The notes under the pieces: model-generated
Database searches by the model: none
What the model was told of the DNA's origin: nothing
Seen by the model: only the letters and a program-made list of their open reading frames with translations
In this document: piece by piece, positions 52,112 to 61,360 of the stretch
How the letters are laid out: every line of letters starts with the position of its first letter
Numbering within the stretch: position 1 is the stretch's first letter
Made by a program: the position numbers and the translations under genes
Assembly (NCBI GenBank): GCA_013178125.1
Contig: JABLXJ010000004.1
Location: 186,001 to 250,000, forward strand
Source: Bacillota bacterium
GTDB taxonomy: Bacteria; Bacillota; SHA-98; Ch115; JABLXJ01
Length of the DNA stretch: 64,000 nucleotides
Direction of reading: 5' to 3'

Positions 52112-53229
52112 AGAACGCATCGAAGGGCGAACCTAAGGATGAGAGGGGCGCCAGTGCTGGTGCCATGAAGGGTGGCGCTATGGATACCATGCACATGGAT
52201 ACCCCAGGGGATGCCGTGAAGGATACAATCAAGAAGCTTGTGGAGGCCTACGGCCCCTCGGGGAACGAGGACCGGGTAAGGGATCTAATACGCGATGAGA
52301 TCCATGGTGCCGTTGATGAGATAAGGGTCGACCCGCTGGGCAATCTCATTGCGATGAGACGCGGCAGCGGGGGGAGCGGCGGGGCGAAGCTTCTGGTCGC
52401 CGCGCACATGGATGAGATTGGCGTGATAGTGACCTATATAGAAGACTCGGGCTTTCTCAGGTTCTCTAATGTCGGAGGGGTATCGCCTTTTACCCTGATA
52501 GGCCAGCGCGTTATGTTTGCCAACGGCACGGTCGGGACATTCGGGCGAGAGAAACTGGACGATTTGAAGGATCTGAAGCTTGATAAGATGTTTATCGATA
52601 TCGGGGCAAAAGACAAGGCTGAAGCAGAATCCCGTGTGAAGGTCGGGGATGTGGCTTGCTTCTACCGCGAGATGACAGACATCGGAGGGAAGCTCATAGC
52701 CAAGTCTATGGACGATAGGGCTGGGTGCGCCGTGGTTGTGGAAACCATAAAGCGCACAAAGGGGCTCGAGACGCCCAATGAAGTCTACTTTGTCTTCACT
52801 GTCCAGGAGGAGGTCGGGTTGCGGGGCGCAAAGACCGCGGCCTATGGGGTGAATCCTGATATAGGGATTGCCGTCGACCTCACTCTTACGGGGGATACGC
52901 CGGAGGCTCCGCGCATGGCCGTAAAGCTGGGGGCGGGGCCTGCCATCAAGGTAAAGGATATGTCTGTGGTGGCGCATCCTAAAGTCAAGAACCTGATGGT
53001 CGAGACGGCGTCGGCGGCGGGGATCCCATACCAGCTCGAGATATTGGATTTCGGCGGGACTGACGCGGGGTCCATACATACGACGAGGGAGGGCATCCCA
53101 TCGGGCGTGCTGTCGATCCCGGCCAGGTATGTACATACGCCGAGCGAGATGGTGGATATAGGCGATGTAGAGGGCGCTATTAAGCTCCTGGCGGCGATAG
53201 TAAAGCGGCCGCTTGCGGGCGCGGTGTAA
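52108..53229 (+). CDS. M42 family metallopeptidase (3 of 3)
   Basis: A 373-aa paralog with an N-terminal extension of about 35 residues before LVEAYGPSGNEDRVRDLI. Ligand motifs AAHMDEIGVIV, KSMDDRAGC, VQEEVGLRGA and YVHTPSEM are intact. The GTG at 52108 overlaps the previous stop (GTGA); ATG 52147 would remove part of the extension. The three paralogs may form homo- or mixed dodecameric peptide-trimming complexes. Confidence 0.9.
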   Translation: MKNASKGEPKDERGASAGAMKGGAMDTMHMDTPGDAVKDTIKKLVEAYGPSGNEDRVRDLIRDEIHGAVDEIRVDPLGNLIAMRRGSGGSGGAKLLVAAHMDEIGVIVTYIEDSGFLRFSNVGGVSPFTLIGQRVMFANGTVGTFGREKLDDLKDLKLDKMFIDIGAKDKAEAESRVKVGDVACFYREMTDIGGKLIAKSMDDRAGCAVVVETIKRTKGLETPNEVYFVFTVQEEVGLRGAKTAAYGVNPDIGIAVDLTLTGDTPEAPRMAVKLGAGPAIKVKDMSVVAHPKVKNLMVETASAAGIPYQLEILDFGGTDAGSIHTTREGIPSGVLSIPARYVHTPSEMVDIGDVEGAIKLLAAIVKRPLAGAV

Positions 53230-53610
53230 AGTCTTGATGGGGTGTAAAGTCCCCGATAGGGTGCGGACCTGCATTTTACACCTGCGTTGGGGCCTGGTCG
53301 CCTGGCTTGTCTGGCTGGTTGGTATGAGGCATAACTAGGCATGACTCGGGCCCCGGGGGGGTTGATTATGTTTCAATAGGGCCGTTTCAAGGCGATCGCT
53401 AGGCTCTCCAGGCTCTGTAGCGTAGATATTAATAATTAGTATCTATTTCGTAATATTTTTTCAATACAAAATAAACCTTCATGGGTAGGCCACGGTAGAG
53501 TGGTAACGAAGTTACCGTGACAGGGCGGGCAGGCGGCGAGGTTACCAGTGGATGGCCATTACCTGAAGCATTACTTCCTGAAGCATTACTTAAAGGAGGA
53601 TGGATATATA
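53230..53610 (+). other. Leader region with several hairpins before the L,D-transpeptidase
   Basis: GGTGTAAA (53241-53248) pairs with TTTACACC (53275-53282). TAGATA (53423-53428) pairs with TATCTA (53440-53445). CACGGTA (53491-53497) can pair with TACCGTG (53513-53519), which competes with GGTAAC (53502-53507) pairing with GTTACC (53511-53516 or 53541-53546). A short direct repeat of GAAGCATTACTT lies near 53567-53592. No known riboswitch class was recognised. Confidence 0.45.
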
Positions 53611-55185
53611 GTGTGGCTTTGCTTTACACTACGTAGGTTTCGTTTTGGTGCAGCGGTCATGGCTGCCACTATGGTTCTACTGGTTTTGTTTTTGAATGGC
53701 CTCGGCGCGTTAGGCGTGCCAGGCGCGAGCATGGCAGAGGCTCAGGACGATTTCAAGGTAAGCCAGGAAAGTCAGGAAGGCCAGAAAAGCGCGGCGCCTC
53801 AGAGGGATGCTATGTTGCCCCAGAAATTTGAGAATATGCCCGGCTTGAAGATTATAATAAATATCCCAGGTTACAGGCTTTATCTTTATAAAGATAACGT
53901 TCTTATAAGGGAATACCCGATTGCGGTGGGGAAAGCCGTCTCGCCCACCTTCCTGGGGGAGTGCACAGTAGTACGCAAGGTGAAGAACCCTGCGTGGTAC
54001 CCGCCAGACGGGCGGAAGCCCGTGCCGCCCGGACCTGATAACCCCATAGGTTCCAGGTGGCTCGGCCTGAGCTATGATGGCTACGGGATACACGGGAATA
54101 ATGATCCCTCCTCTATCGGGAAGGCGGTCTCCCTGGGTTGCATCAGGATGTATGAGGAGGATGTTCAGGAGCTTTACGATCTCGCGCCCGTCGGGACGCC
54201 GGTGAAGTTCATCTATAAGACGATCCTCGCCTCGGTTGATCCCATTCTCGCCAGGGTCACCATCACCGTTTACCCCGATATCTACAGGAAGGGGACAAAC
54301 ACCATCGAGGCTGCCTACGAGGAGCTAAGCCTCCTTCCCTTCATGAGCCGGCCCGTGAGCCAGGCGGGTGAGCAGGTTGTAATAGGGGAAGGCACAGGGA
54401 AACCCATGGGGGAGGGGACGAGGATCGAGGAAGAGGCGCAGATAGGGGGAGAGGTGCGGACAGAGAGAACAGAGAGAGGGGTAGGCATGCAGGCATTCCG
54501 GATGAAGATGAATGTGAATGAATTCATCCTTGATAAGGTCATAAAGGAGGCGGCGGGCAAACCGGTTGCTGTCCCGTGGGGTGTCTCCGTTATAGTAAAC
54601 GGGGAGGAGACCGGTGAGGTGGGATTTGTGGATGGGAACGGCGTGGATAGCGCCATGCTACCGCTGGAAGTGGCCAGGGTCCTCGGGGCCCAGGCGAGGT
54701 GGGACCGGGCGTCCCGGCAGGCTCAAATAGATGGCACCCCGGTATTTCAGGTCCGCGACGTATCCGGCAAACCGTTCGTGGCGGCAGCGGCGCTCGCCTC
54801 CGCGGTAGGGGCGAGGCTGAGGCTCAGCGTTGATAGGGTGGGAGGAGGGACGGCATCGTTTACGACCCCGGGCCTTGTGCTTGACGGCGAGGAACTGCGC
54901 GGGCGCGTATTTGCTGATGTAGATAAGGGTCGATTTCAGGTTCCGCTGAAGCCCATCACGGATAAGCTGGGTCTCACCCTCCAGTGGAACGCGTCAAAGG
55001 GGATCGCCTGGGTTGGGGCGCTTGGCATAACGGCGGAGGAACGAAGTGGGCGAATCTACGTGGATATTCGCGATATACCGTTCATCCTGCCCGACATCGA
55101 GGCAAAATGGAACCCGGACGCCTGGGTGGTTGAGCTTACAACCACGCGGGACGACCGGGCCAGTTCCCCTTCACACCCCGATTGA
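53611..55185 (+). CDS. L,D-transpeptidase (YkuD) with C-terminal copper amine oxidase-like domains
   Basis: Exported peptidoglycan cross-linking enzyme or relative. A signal peptide (about 12-46) precedes the YkuD domain with His161 (GYGIHGNN) and the catalytic Cys177 (SLGCIRM). The C-terminal 170 residues resemble the copper-amine-oxidase-N-like stalk repeats common in Bacillota surface proteins (MLPLEVARVLGAQARWD, VPLKPITDKLGLTLQW). A linker rich in Glu/Gly/Thr lies between. GTG 53611 with AAAGGAGG upstream is preferred; a GTG at 53548 is in frame. Confidence 0.87.
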   Translation: MWLCFTLRRFRFGAAVMAATMVLLVLFLNGLGALGVPGASMAEAQDDFKVSQESQEGQKSAAPQRDAMLPQKFENMPGLKIIINIPGYRLYLYKDNVLIREYPIAVGKAVSPTFLGECTVVRKVKNPAWYPPDGRKPVPPGPDNPIGSRWLGLSYDGYGIHGNNDPSSIGKAVSLGCIRMYEEDVQELYDLAPVGTPVKFIYKTILASVDPILARVTITVYPDIYRKGTNTIEAAYEELSLLPFMSRPVSQAGEQVVIGEGTGKPMGEGTRIEEEAQIGGEVRTERTERGVGMQAFRMKMNVNEFILDKVIKEAAGKPVAVPWGVSVIVNGEETGEVGFVDGNGVDSAMLPLEVARVLGAQARWDRASRQAQIDGTPVFQVRDVSGKPFVAAAALASAVGARLRLSVDRVGGGTASFTTPGLVLDGEELRGRVFADVDKGRFQVPLKPITDKLGLTLQWNASKGIAWVGALGITAEERSGRIYVDIRDIPFILPDIEAKWNPDAWVVELTTTRDDRASSPSHPD

Positions 55186-55215
55186 TTTATATCACGTGCC
55201 TAATTTGTATATTAT

Positions 55216-56472
55216 TTACATATTCATGAGCTTTGCAAGCAGGTACTGGGCCGCCTCGATCTGGCCATAGGTTTTGGCCTGCTGCCAGTCCTGGTTGAGC
55301 AGTGCGGTCGCCAGCTCGGCCGATATCCCAAGCTCGTCCGATATGGCCCTCGCCAGCCGCTGCTTTGCGAGATCTGTAAGTTTCGTCCAATCCTGGGTCA
55401 GGAGCCCGTCGGCCTCCTCTGGGGTCAGGCCATATCCCACTAACCTGTCGCGAAGCGCCGGGGTGAGATCCTTCCTGACCGATCCCCACTGGCCCTTTGC
55501 GAGGGCCTCGACCTGGGCCGGCGTCAGCGTTCCCTTGGTCAGGACGCTGACCTTGGTTGTGATGTCATCCTTGGTTACAACGCCCTTTGCCTTGACGAAC
55601 CTGGGCTCGCCATAGCTCGTGCAAACTATATAGACGTCATCGCCCCGGAGCAGCTTGCTGGCCTCGGTCGCCACGCTATTGCGGTACACCTCCGTGCCGG
55701 GGTCCAGGACGATAACCTCGTTTGTCTCGTTCAGCTTCTGGACGGTGATGGCATTTTGTTGCGCGTCCACCGACGCGACCTTGCCCTCAATGGTCTTGAG
55801 GTCAATCAGGGACTTCACCATCCAGGCTGTCTCCGCCCTCGTCGTATCGGTATTGGGCTCAAAGATGGCACCATAGTGAACCGGCAGTATACCGAGGCGG
55901 TTTGCGATTTCTATATACCTGAATGCCCAGTAGTTGGGCGAGATATCCGTGAAGCTCGGCTCCCACGGATTCGGCCGATCCATCTTGTCGGCGAGCTTTA
56001 CCACCCGCATGAGCATGGTGACCATCTCTGCCCGAGTTATGTTCTTCTTGGGCCTGAATGTCCCATCAGGGTAACCCGAGACTATCCCATGCTCTGCAAG
56101 GGCCGTGATGTATGCCTTTGCCCAGCCGTCCTTCACATCCTTGAAGGATTGCTGCCCGCCCGAGCGGATAGCAAAGGCCCTGGCCACGATCTTGGCAAAC
56201 TCCGCCCGGGTTATCGTGGCCTCGGGCTTGAATGTCCCATCAGGGTAACCGCTTATTATCCCTTCCTCGACGAGCGGCTCGATGGCATCCCGTGCCCAGC
56301 TGTATTCGATATCCTTGAGGCCGCTCTGAGCCGAAGCAGTGGAATTTATACAGGGGAGGCCCGGGTTCCCGGGCGGGGACGCGAGCATTGCTATAACCAG
56401 AACAAGAACCAGAATCAGGATTGGGGCAGCCGGGCTCATGAGGTTCAAAAACCGTCCAAATGCCTTGGCCAT
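55216..56472 (-). CDS. SLH-domain surface protein
   Basis: A 418-aa protein with signal peptide (about 12-48) and three N-terminal SLH domains: AIEPLVEEGIISGYPDGTF near residue 62, ALAEHGIVSGYPDGTFRP near 125 and IANRLGILPVHY near 190. Each ends in an ITRAE-type motif. The remainder (about 230-418) has a small beta domain and helical EEADGLLTQDW-type repeats. SLH domains bind pyruvylated cell-wall polymers and in diderm Bacillota can link the outer membrane to peptidoglycan. GGGAGGG precedes ATG 56472. Confidence 0.88.
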   Translation of the reverse strand: MAKAFGRFLNLMSPAAPILILVLVLVIAMLASPPGNPGLPCINSTASAQSGLKDIEYSWARDAIEPLVEEGIISGYPDGTFKPEATITRAEFAKIVARAFAIRSGGQQSFKDVKDGWAKAYITALAEHGIVSGYPDGTFRPKKNITRAEMVTMLMRVVKLADKMDRPNPWEPSFTDISPNYWAFRYIEIANRLGILPVHYGAIFEPNTDTTRAETAWMVKSLIDLKTIEGKVASVDAQQNAITVQKLNETNEVIVLDPGTEVYRNSVATEASKLLRGDDVYIVCTSYGEPRFVKAKGVVTKDDITTKVSVLTKGTLTPAQVEALAKGQWGSVRKDLTPALRDRLVGYGLTPEEADGLLTQDWTKLTDLAKQRLARAISDELGISAELATALLNQDWQQAKTYGQIEAAQYLLAKLMNM

Positions 56473-57024
56473 GGAGCATTCCCTCCCGTAATCACGTGAT
56501 ATAAGAGATCTTCGAGATATTCCGTCTACTCATTATCATTACTATCGCCGATTCGTTTCCTATTTCCCGGCTTGTGGATTGCCTCTTACGCAATAGTTGT
56601 ATTGGTCGTCACATCGTAATGGCTACACGATAGTTACATGTTTCTCCATCCTGCACCTGCATTCTACTCCATTCTACATTTGCCTCGAGAACCCTTTATG
56701 TAATATGTGGTCCGTATGGCTGGTGATAGGCCTTATTCCAGACCTTTCTTGAGGAAGATACAGGTTCCGGTGTAGAGGACGGGATATTGGGGATATTGGG
56801 GTGGGTATTGGGGCAGGAGGTGGGGCCAGCGGGGATGGGCCCCGCAATCAGGCAGCAGTCAGGGAGTCAGGGATAGGCCTTGCAATCTGGACCCTTTATG
56901 ATAAACTTAGAGTGTCACCCGAGGGAGGGAATGTCGCCAGGGGGAGGCCCTGAAGCGAAGGTGCCTGAGATGGAAATGCCTGAGGTGACGCCTGAGATGA
57001 TGCCCGTGATAGGAGATAGCCGGG
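56473..57024. other. Gene-free divergent region
   Basis: Between the SLH gene and the glycosyltransferase gene. It contains the 10-bp palindrome ATCACGTGAT (56491-56500), low-complexity GGGATATTGGGGATATTGGGG-like sequence near 56780-56815, and repeated CCTGAG elements running into the next gene (about 56960-57060). No gene is supported. Confidence 0.45.
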
Positions 57025-57987
57025 ATGGAGACGCCTGAGAGCAAAATAGAGATGCCTGAGAGATTGAAAGACGAGGCCAGCATTTCAATTGGCCTGCGGA
57101 AGCCATATGCTGAGCGCGAAGGTGCTGAGCGCGAAGATCGCATGCTGAGCATAGTCATCCCGGCATATAATGAAGAAACGCGCATAGGGGAGACCCTTGA
57201 TAAAATCGTCGACTACTTTAGCTCTTCCAGCCCCGACCTCAACGGGGCGAGTGTCCCCGGCAGAGTAGAGCCTATAGACAGGGTAGAGATCATAGTCGTG
57301 GATGACGGGAGCACGGACGGGACCTGCGGCGTCGTAGAAGCGAGGTCGAGGCAGTCGGGCGAGGCGGGCGTTGTTATCCAGCTCCTGCGCAATGGTGTGA
57401 ACCGTGGCAAGGGTTTTTCAGTGAAGCATGGTGTCCTCGCAGCCAGGGGCGATTATATCCTGTTTTCGGACGCGGACCTTTCAACGCCGATTGCCGAGGT
57501 GGACAAGCTCGTTTGCTGGCTCTCTGATGGTTACGATGTAGCCATAGGATCGCGGGCCCTGGCGGAGTCGAGGATAACAATTCCCCAGCCGTTGCACAGG
57601 AGAATCATGGGCAGGGTATTCAATCATCTTGTGCAACTGGTGGCCATCAAGGGCATTCAGGATACACAGTGCGGGTTCAAGGCCTTTACCCGGGAGGCAG
57701 CTCAGACCCTTTTCACTATGCAACGGGTTGATGGCTTCGCCTTCGACGTGGAAATCCTCTACCTGGCCAGGCAGCTGGGCTTCAAGATAAAGGAGGTTCC
57801 GGTCGAATGGCACGATTCGCCGGGGACCAGGGTCCGGGCTGGCATCGACTCAGCCCGGATGTTTCGCGACCTGCTCAAAATTCGGCGCCTGCACCTGAAT
57901 TTATCCTTGCGAATGAGGCAGGCCCGTCATGGATATGCAGCACAGCACCAGCGTGCGGGCGGCGCACCAGCGCCCGGCCGGTTCTGA
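57025..57987 (+). CDS. GT2 family dolichyl-phosphate-sugar-type glycosyltransferase
   Basis: A 320-aa cytoplasmic-side glycosyltransferase resembling Alg5/DPM-like enzymes that make polyprenyl-phosphate sugars. LSIVIPAYNEETRIGETL, IIVVDDGSTDGT, GVNRGKGFSVKHGVL, the DxD in LFSDADLSTPI and DTQCGFKAF are typical. No C-terminal membrane domain is seen. A 38-residue N-terminal extension (ESKIEMPERLKDEAS) is encoded by CCTGAG-rich sequence; ATG 57142 would give the canonical start. The polyprenyl-linked sugar could feed the PMT-like transferase encoded at 59.4 kb. Confidence 0.87.
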   Translation: METPESKIEMPERLKDEASISIGLRKPYAEREGAEREDRMLSIVIPAYNEETRIGETLDKIVDYFSSSSPDLNGASVPGRVEPIDRVEIIVVDDGSTDGTCGVVEARSRQSGEAGVVIQLLRNGVNRGKGFSVKHGVLAARGDYILFSDADLSTPIAEVDKLVCWLSDGYDVAIGSRALAESRITIPQPLHRRIMGRVFNHLVQLVAIKGIQDTQCGFKAFTREAAQTLFTMQRVDGFAFDVEILYLARQLGFKIKEVPVEWHDSPGTRVRAGIDSARMFRDLLKIRRLHLNLSLRMRQARHGYAAQHQRAGGAPAPGRF

Positions 57988-58090
57988 TGAATCGCCTATC
58001 CTGACAGGATCCTGGCAGATTGCCTGAATAAACCATTGCCTGAATAAACCCGAGTAAAGTGGGGGAGCCATCAGGGGAGAGCGGAGGAGG

Positions 58091-59305
58091 ATGCTTTTGA
58101 GACTACGTAGATACCTGCGTCCTGGCAAGCCTGGCAAGAAATATCCAAGAATACAGAGAATACAGAGACATACCGTTTATGGAGCTTACGGGGGGCGCCG
58201 CCGCCCGTCGGGCTTTCTTGTGGCGTTTTATGTATTGGCGGCCGTTGTCATCGTAGCTGCTCTAGCAAGCTACCTGAGGACGGGGCAATTCGCTTTCTGG
58301 GAGCCCGGCGCGTTTAGCGGGGTGGCCTCCACTGATGCCGCGCGGGAGGCCGCGTGGGCACCGGAGGCGCTCGGGCGGGATTTCGTCATCATGGATCCCT
58401 ATAATGTCCCTGGTGAATATTATAAGGCTCAGCTCCACGCCCACACGACCCGATCGGACGGGAAGATGGGGGTTGCAGATGTCATAAAGGCCTACGAGGA
58501 TAGGGGCTTCAAGTTCCTGGCCATAACAGATCATGATAAGGTGTTTGACCCGGCATCCCCGGACGTGAGCGGCGTCCCAGGGCTCAATAGCGCGAACTCG
58601 AAGATCATGATTATCCCGGGCGAGGAGCACACAATTCCCTATATTTTCTGGCCGCTTGGCCACCATATGCTGAGGCTTTTTGTGACCAGCAGGACGCGGG
58701 AGCGAACGGCTCAGGCCATTGTCGATTCCACTCAAGGGGAGGGTGGGCTCGCCATACCATGTCATCCCAGCTGGACAGGGAATCTCGGGACCGGCGAGTG
58801 GACCGGGGACGACCTGGTCGGCCTGTCAGGCTACAGGCTCATGGAGATATATAATTTTCATTCGGATACTGGTAAGAATATTCAACGCTGGCATGTGGTT
58901 TCAAGGAGCCGCGGCCCTGGCTCCCCTGTATGGGGCATCGCAGTCGACGACAGCCACGAGGAGGGCCACATCGGCCTGGGCTGGGTAATGATCAAAGCGA
59001 GGGCTTTTTCGCTGGATGCTGCCAGGGAGGCGCTCAGCGGGGGACATTTTTATGCAACTACTGGACCGACAGTTGAGTTCGGCGTGGAGGGGCGCCGGAT
59101 CTTCGCGAGAGCGGTGGGGGAGAAGGTTGATATCAGGTTCATAAATCTTGAAAACAAGCCCGTCGCGGTCTTCCGCTCCGTAAGCGAGGCATCCTATGAG
59201 CCTGACGGCGGGGAGGGGTTTGTAAGGGTCGAGGTCATGGGTTCGAACGGGCGGATGGCATGGTCTCAACCCTTCTGGCTTTTGGGAGCCCCTTTGGAAC
59301 ATTGA
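58091..59305 (+). CDS. Membrane-anchored PHP-domain phosphoesterase
   Basis: A 404-aa protein with one N-terminal membrane segment (about 42-62, FLVAFYVLAAVVIVAAL) and a PHP domain: QLHAHTTRSDG, AITDHDK, IPGEEHT and IPCHPSW provide the metal ligands. Topology places the domain outside the membrane. PHP proteins hydrolyse phosphoesters; substrate unknown. Its position between two glycosyltransferases suggests surface polymer or lipid-phosphate processing. Confidence 0.82.
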   Translation: MLLRLRRYLRPGKPGKKYPRIQRIQRHTVYGAYGGRRRPSGFLVAFYVLAAVVIVAALASYLRTGQFAFWEPGAFSGVASTDAAREAAWAPEALGRDFVIMDPYNVPGEYYKAQLHAHTTRSDGKMGVADVIKAYEDRGFKFLAITDHDKVFDPASPDVSGVPGLNSANSKIMIIPGEEHTIPYIFWPLGHHMLRLFVTSRTRERTAQAIVDSTQGEGGLAIPCHPSWTGNLGTGEWTGDDLVGLSGYRLMEIYNFHSDTGKNIQRWHVVSRSRGPGSPVWGIAVDDSHEEGHIGLGWVMIKARAFSLDAAREALSGGHFYATTGPTVEFGVEGRRIFARAVGEKVDIRFINLENKPVAVFRSVSEASYEPDGGEGFVRVEVMGSNGRMAWSQPFWLLGAPLEH

Positions 59306-59438
59306 GCCAGGGGATAGCCCGGGTCAGGGCATAGCCTGAGAGAGGATGCTTCCCGAGCATATTCCCGGGAGATAGCTCGAGATAGGGGATAGCACACAAG
59401 GGATAGCACGCCGTTGAAGTGGCTGAAAGGGGATAGCC

Positions 59439-61358
59439 GTGAAGAGGTACCTGCGGAAATGGAAATGTCCGTGCTTGAGGAGCCAGAATGACCTCGTGCC
59501 CATAGTGGTGATAGCCGTCCTGCTCTTGCCCGCGCTTCTTCTGGGGTTGGGGGCCCCTTCGTTGTGGGACCTGGACGAAGGCATGTACGCCGAGGTGGCG
59601 CGGGAGATGCTGCTGCGCGGGGACTATGTGGCTCCGTATTTCAATTACCAGCCGAGATTCGATAAGCCACCCCTTCATTATTGGGTGACTGCGGGCTTCT
59701 ATCGGATTTTTGGCGTGAATGAATTCTCCGCCCGGCTCGGCTCTGTCTCATTTGGCTTCCTGGGCGCGGTGCTCGTGTATTTCCTGGGGAAATCCCTCTT
59801 TTCGAAGAGGGTTGGGTTGCTCGCCGCAATTGTGCTCGGGAGCAACCTGCTTTACTTTGCCGAATCGAAAATCGGCCTGATGGACACGACCTTGACCTTT
59901 TTTATAGAACTGAGCCTCCTCGCGTTCTGGCTGGCGTGGTGCAGGCGAGACCGGCGCTACTATGCGCTCTTGGGGGTTGCCATGGCTCTCGGCACCCTGA
60001 CTAAGGGCCCCGTGGCGGTTCTCCTCCCCGGAGGCATTATAGTTGTCTTTCTGGGCCTTTCTGAGGGGTTTCGCGGGGTGTGGCGCGAGGTTGCAAATCG
60101 CTGGGCCCTTCTCGGGGCAGCGGCATTTGCCCTGATCGCTCTGCCCTGGCACCTTGCCGTTTGGGCGCGGTACGGCGGGAAGTTCCTAGCTGATTACTTT
60201 GGCTATCATATGTTTACTCGCTTTACATCCGCCATTGAAACCCACGGGGGACCATGGTACTACTATCTTTTGGTGCTGGCGTTGGGTTTCCTGCCGTGGA
60301 GCGGGTTTCTCCTGGCCGGCGCCGTGGGTTGGATAGAGAGGGTGATGGCCGGGCGTGCCAGGCGTGGTGAGAGGCGCAATCATGATAGATTGCGGGGAAG
60401 CAAATTGCAGGGAAACAGATTGCAGGAAAGCGGCCTACAAGGAAACGGCTGGGATGAGGATGGCCGTGACGGGCTTGTTGCCGGAGCCTGGCGATCTGAT
60501 GGGGGCCGGTTTGTCATAATATGGTTTGCAATTGTATTCCTGTTCTTCTCTATATCAAGAACCAAGCTGCCCGGGTATATCCTCCCCGGGCTCCCTGGCA
60601 TCGCCCTGGCTGTAGCCTTGTGGTGGGATCGTATCTTTGTTGACGAGACGTCCGCAAGGGCGAGGAAGGAGGTCATCGCAGGGCTTTCGCTAATTGGTGC
60701 CCTGGGATTGCTCCTGGGGCTGTCCCTTGTGGCGGCCAGACCGAGCATCCCCCCTGAATATGTGAGCGCGGTGAGGCTTCTTTTCTTCTTGCCGGTTGCG
60801 GTTGTCGCCGGGACGGTCGTAACCATAACATTATTTATGTTAACGCGCAGGGCAGGGGTTGCGTTTCTAGCCACGGTTATCGTGTTTCTCCTCGTTACGG
60901 TGGGCCTTAGCGTTGCCCTCCTGCCCAAACTTGAGCTGTATAAGCCGGTAAAGCCGCTCGCCCTGGAGGCCGGGCGCTTGCTTGAAGGTGGGGGGCCGGG
61001 CGGCGGCGAACTCGGCAGCATGTTATCAGGAGGAGGGGATGCGAGCAGCGTATTTTATGCAAGGCGTCCCGTCCGATACATCCTGTCGGAGGAAAAGGCG
61101 CTCGCATTCCTAAGGCAGGACCGGCTGGCCCTCCTGATGATCCCCGAGGGGGTCTATGAATCGCTTATCAGGAAGCTGGCGGCATTTGAGCAAACGCCTG
61201 GGTCTGGCGCGGGTGGAAATAGGCCAGGGGATGGGCCGGAGGATAGGCCGCGGGCTGGGTCGGCCGCCGGGTTGAAGCTATATGTCTTGAAGAGGGCCGC
61301 AGGCGCGCTGCTTATATCAAACATGAGGATTGATTGGGGATTGGTTTTTGAAGGTTGA
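59439..61358 (+). CDS. ArnT/PMT-like membrane glycosyltransferase
   Basis: A 639-aa GT-C/GT83 protein with about twelve membrane segments. The first periplasmic loop has LWDLDEGMYAEVAREML (the DE pair) and RFDKPPLHYW, signatures of ArnT/PMT_2 enzymes that move sugars from polyprenyl phosphate to an acceptor outside the membrane. A loop at about residues 316-336 consists of pentapeptide repeats RLRGS-KLQGN-RLQES-GLQGN. The stop lies two bases before the polA start. Acceptor (lipid or protein) unknown. Confidence 0.85.
   Translation: MKRYLRKWKCPCLRSQNDLVPIVVIAVLLLPALLLGLGAPSLWDLDEGMYAEVAREMLLRGDYVAPYFNYQPRFDKPPLHYWVTAGFYRIFGVNEFSARLGSVSFGFLGAVLVYFLGKSLFSKRVGLLAAIVLGSNLLYFAESKIGLMDTTLTFFIELSLLAFWLAWCRRDRRYYALLGVAMALGTLTKGPVAVLLPGGIIVVFLGLSEGFRGVWREVANRWALLGAAAFALIALPWHLAVWARYGGKFLADYFGYHMFTRFTSAIETHGGPWYYYLLVLALGFLPWSGFLLAGAVGWIERVMAGRARRGERRNHDRLRGSKLQGNRLQESGLQGNGWDEDGRDGLVAGAWRSDGGRFVIIWFAIVFLFFSISRTKLPGYILPGLPGIALAVALWWDRIFVDETSARARKEVIAGLSLIGALGLLLGLSLVAARPSIPPEYVSAVRLLFFLPVAVVAGTVVTITLFMLTRRAGVAFLATVIVFLLVTVGLSVALLPKLELYKPVKPLALEAGRLLEGGGPGGGELGSMLSGGGDASSVFYARRPVRYILSEEKALAFLRQDRLALLMIPEGVYESLIRKLAAFEQTPGSGAGGNRPGDGPEDRPRAGSAAGLKLYVLKRAAGALLISNMRIDWGLVFEG
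60384..60456 (+). repeat. 15-bp imperfect tandem repeat in the ArnT-like gene
   Basis: Four imperfect copies of a unit like GGAAGCAAATTGCAG keep the frame open and encode a degenerate pentapeptide repeat in an inter-helix loop. Confidence 0.6.
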
Positions 61359-61360
61359 TT

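Noticed and set aside
56770-56820. GGGATATTGGGGATATTGGGG stretch considered as a CRISPR or G-quadruplex array.
   Set aside because: The units are too short and irregular, with no spacers; it looks like simple low-complexity sequence. No CRISPR array was seen anywhere in the window.
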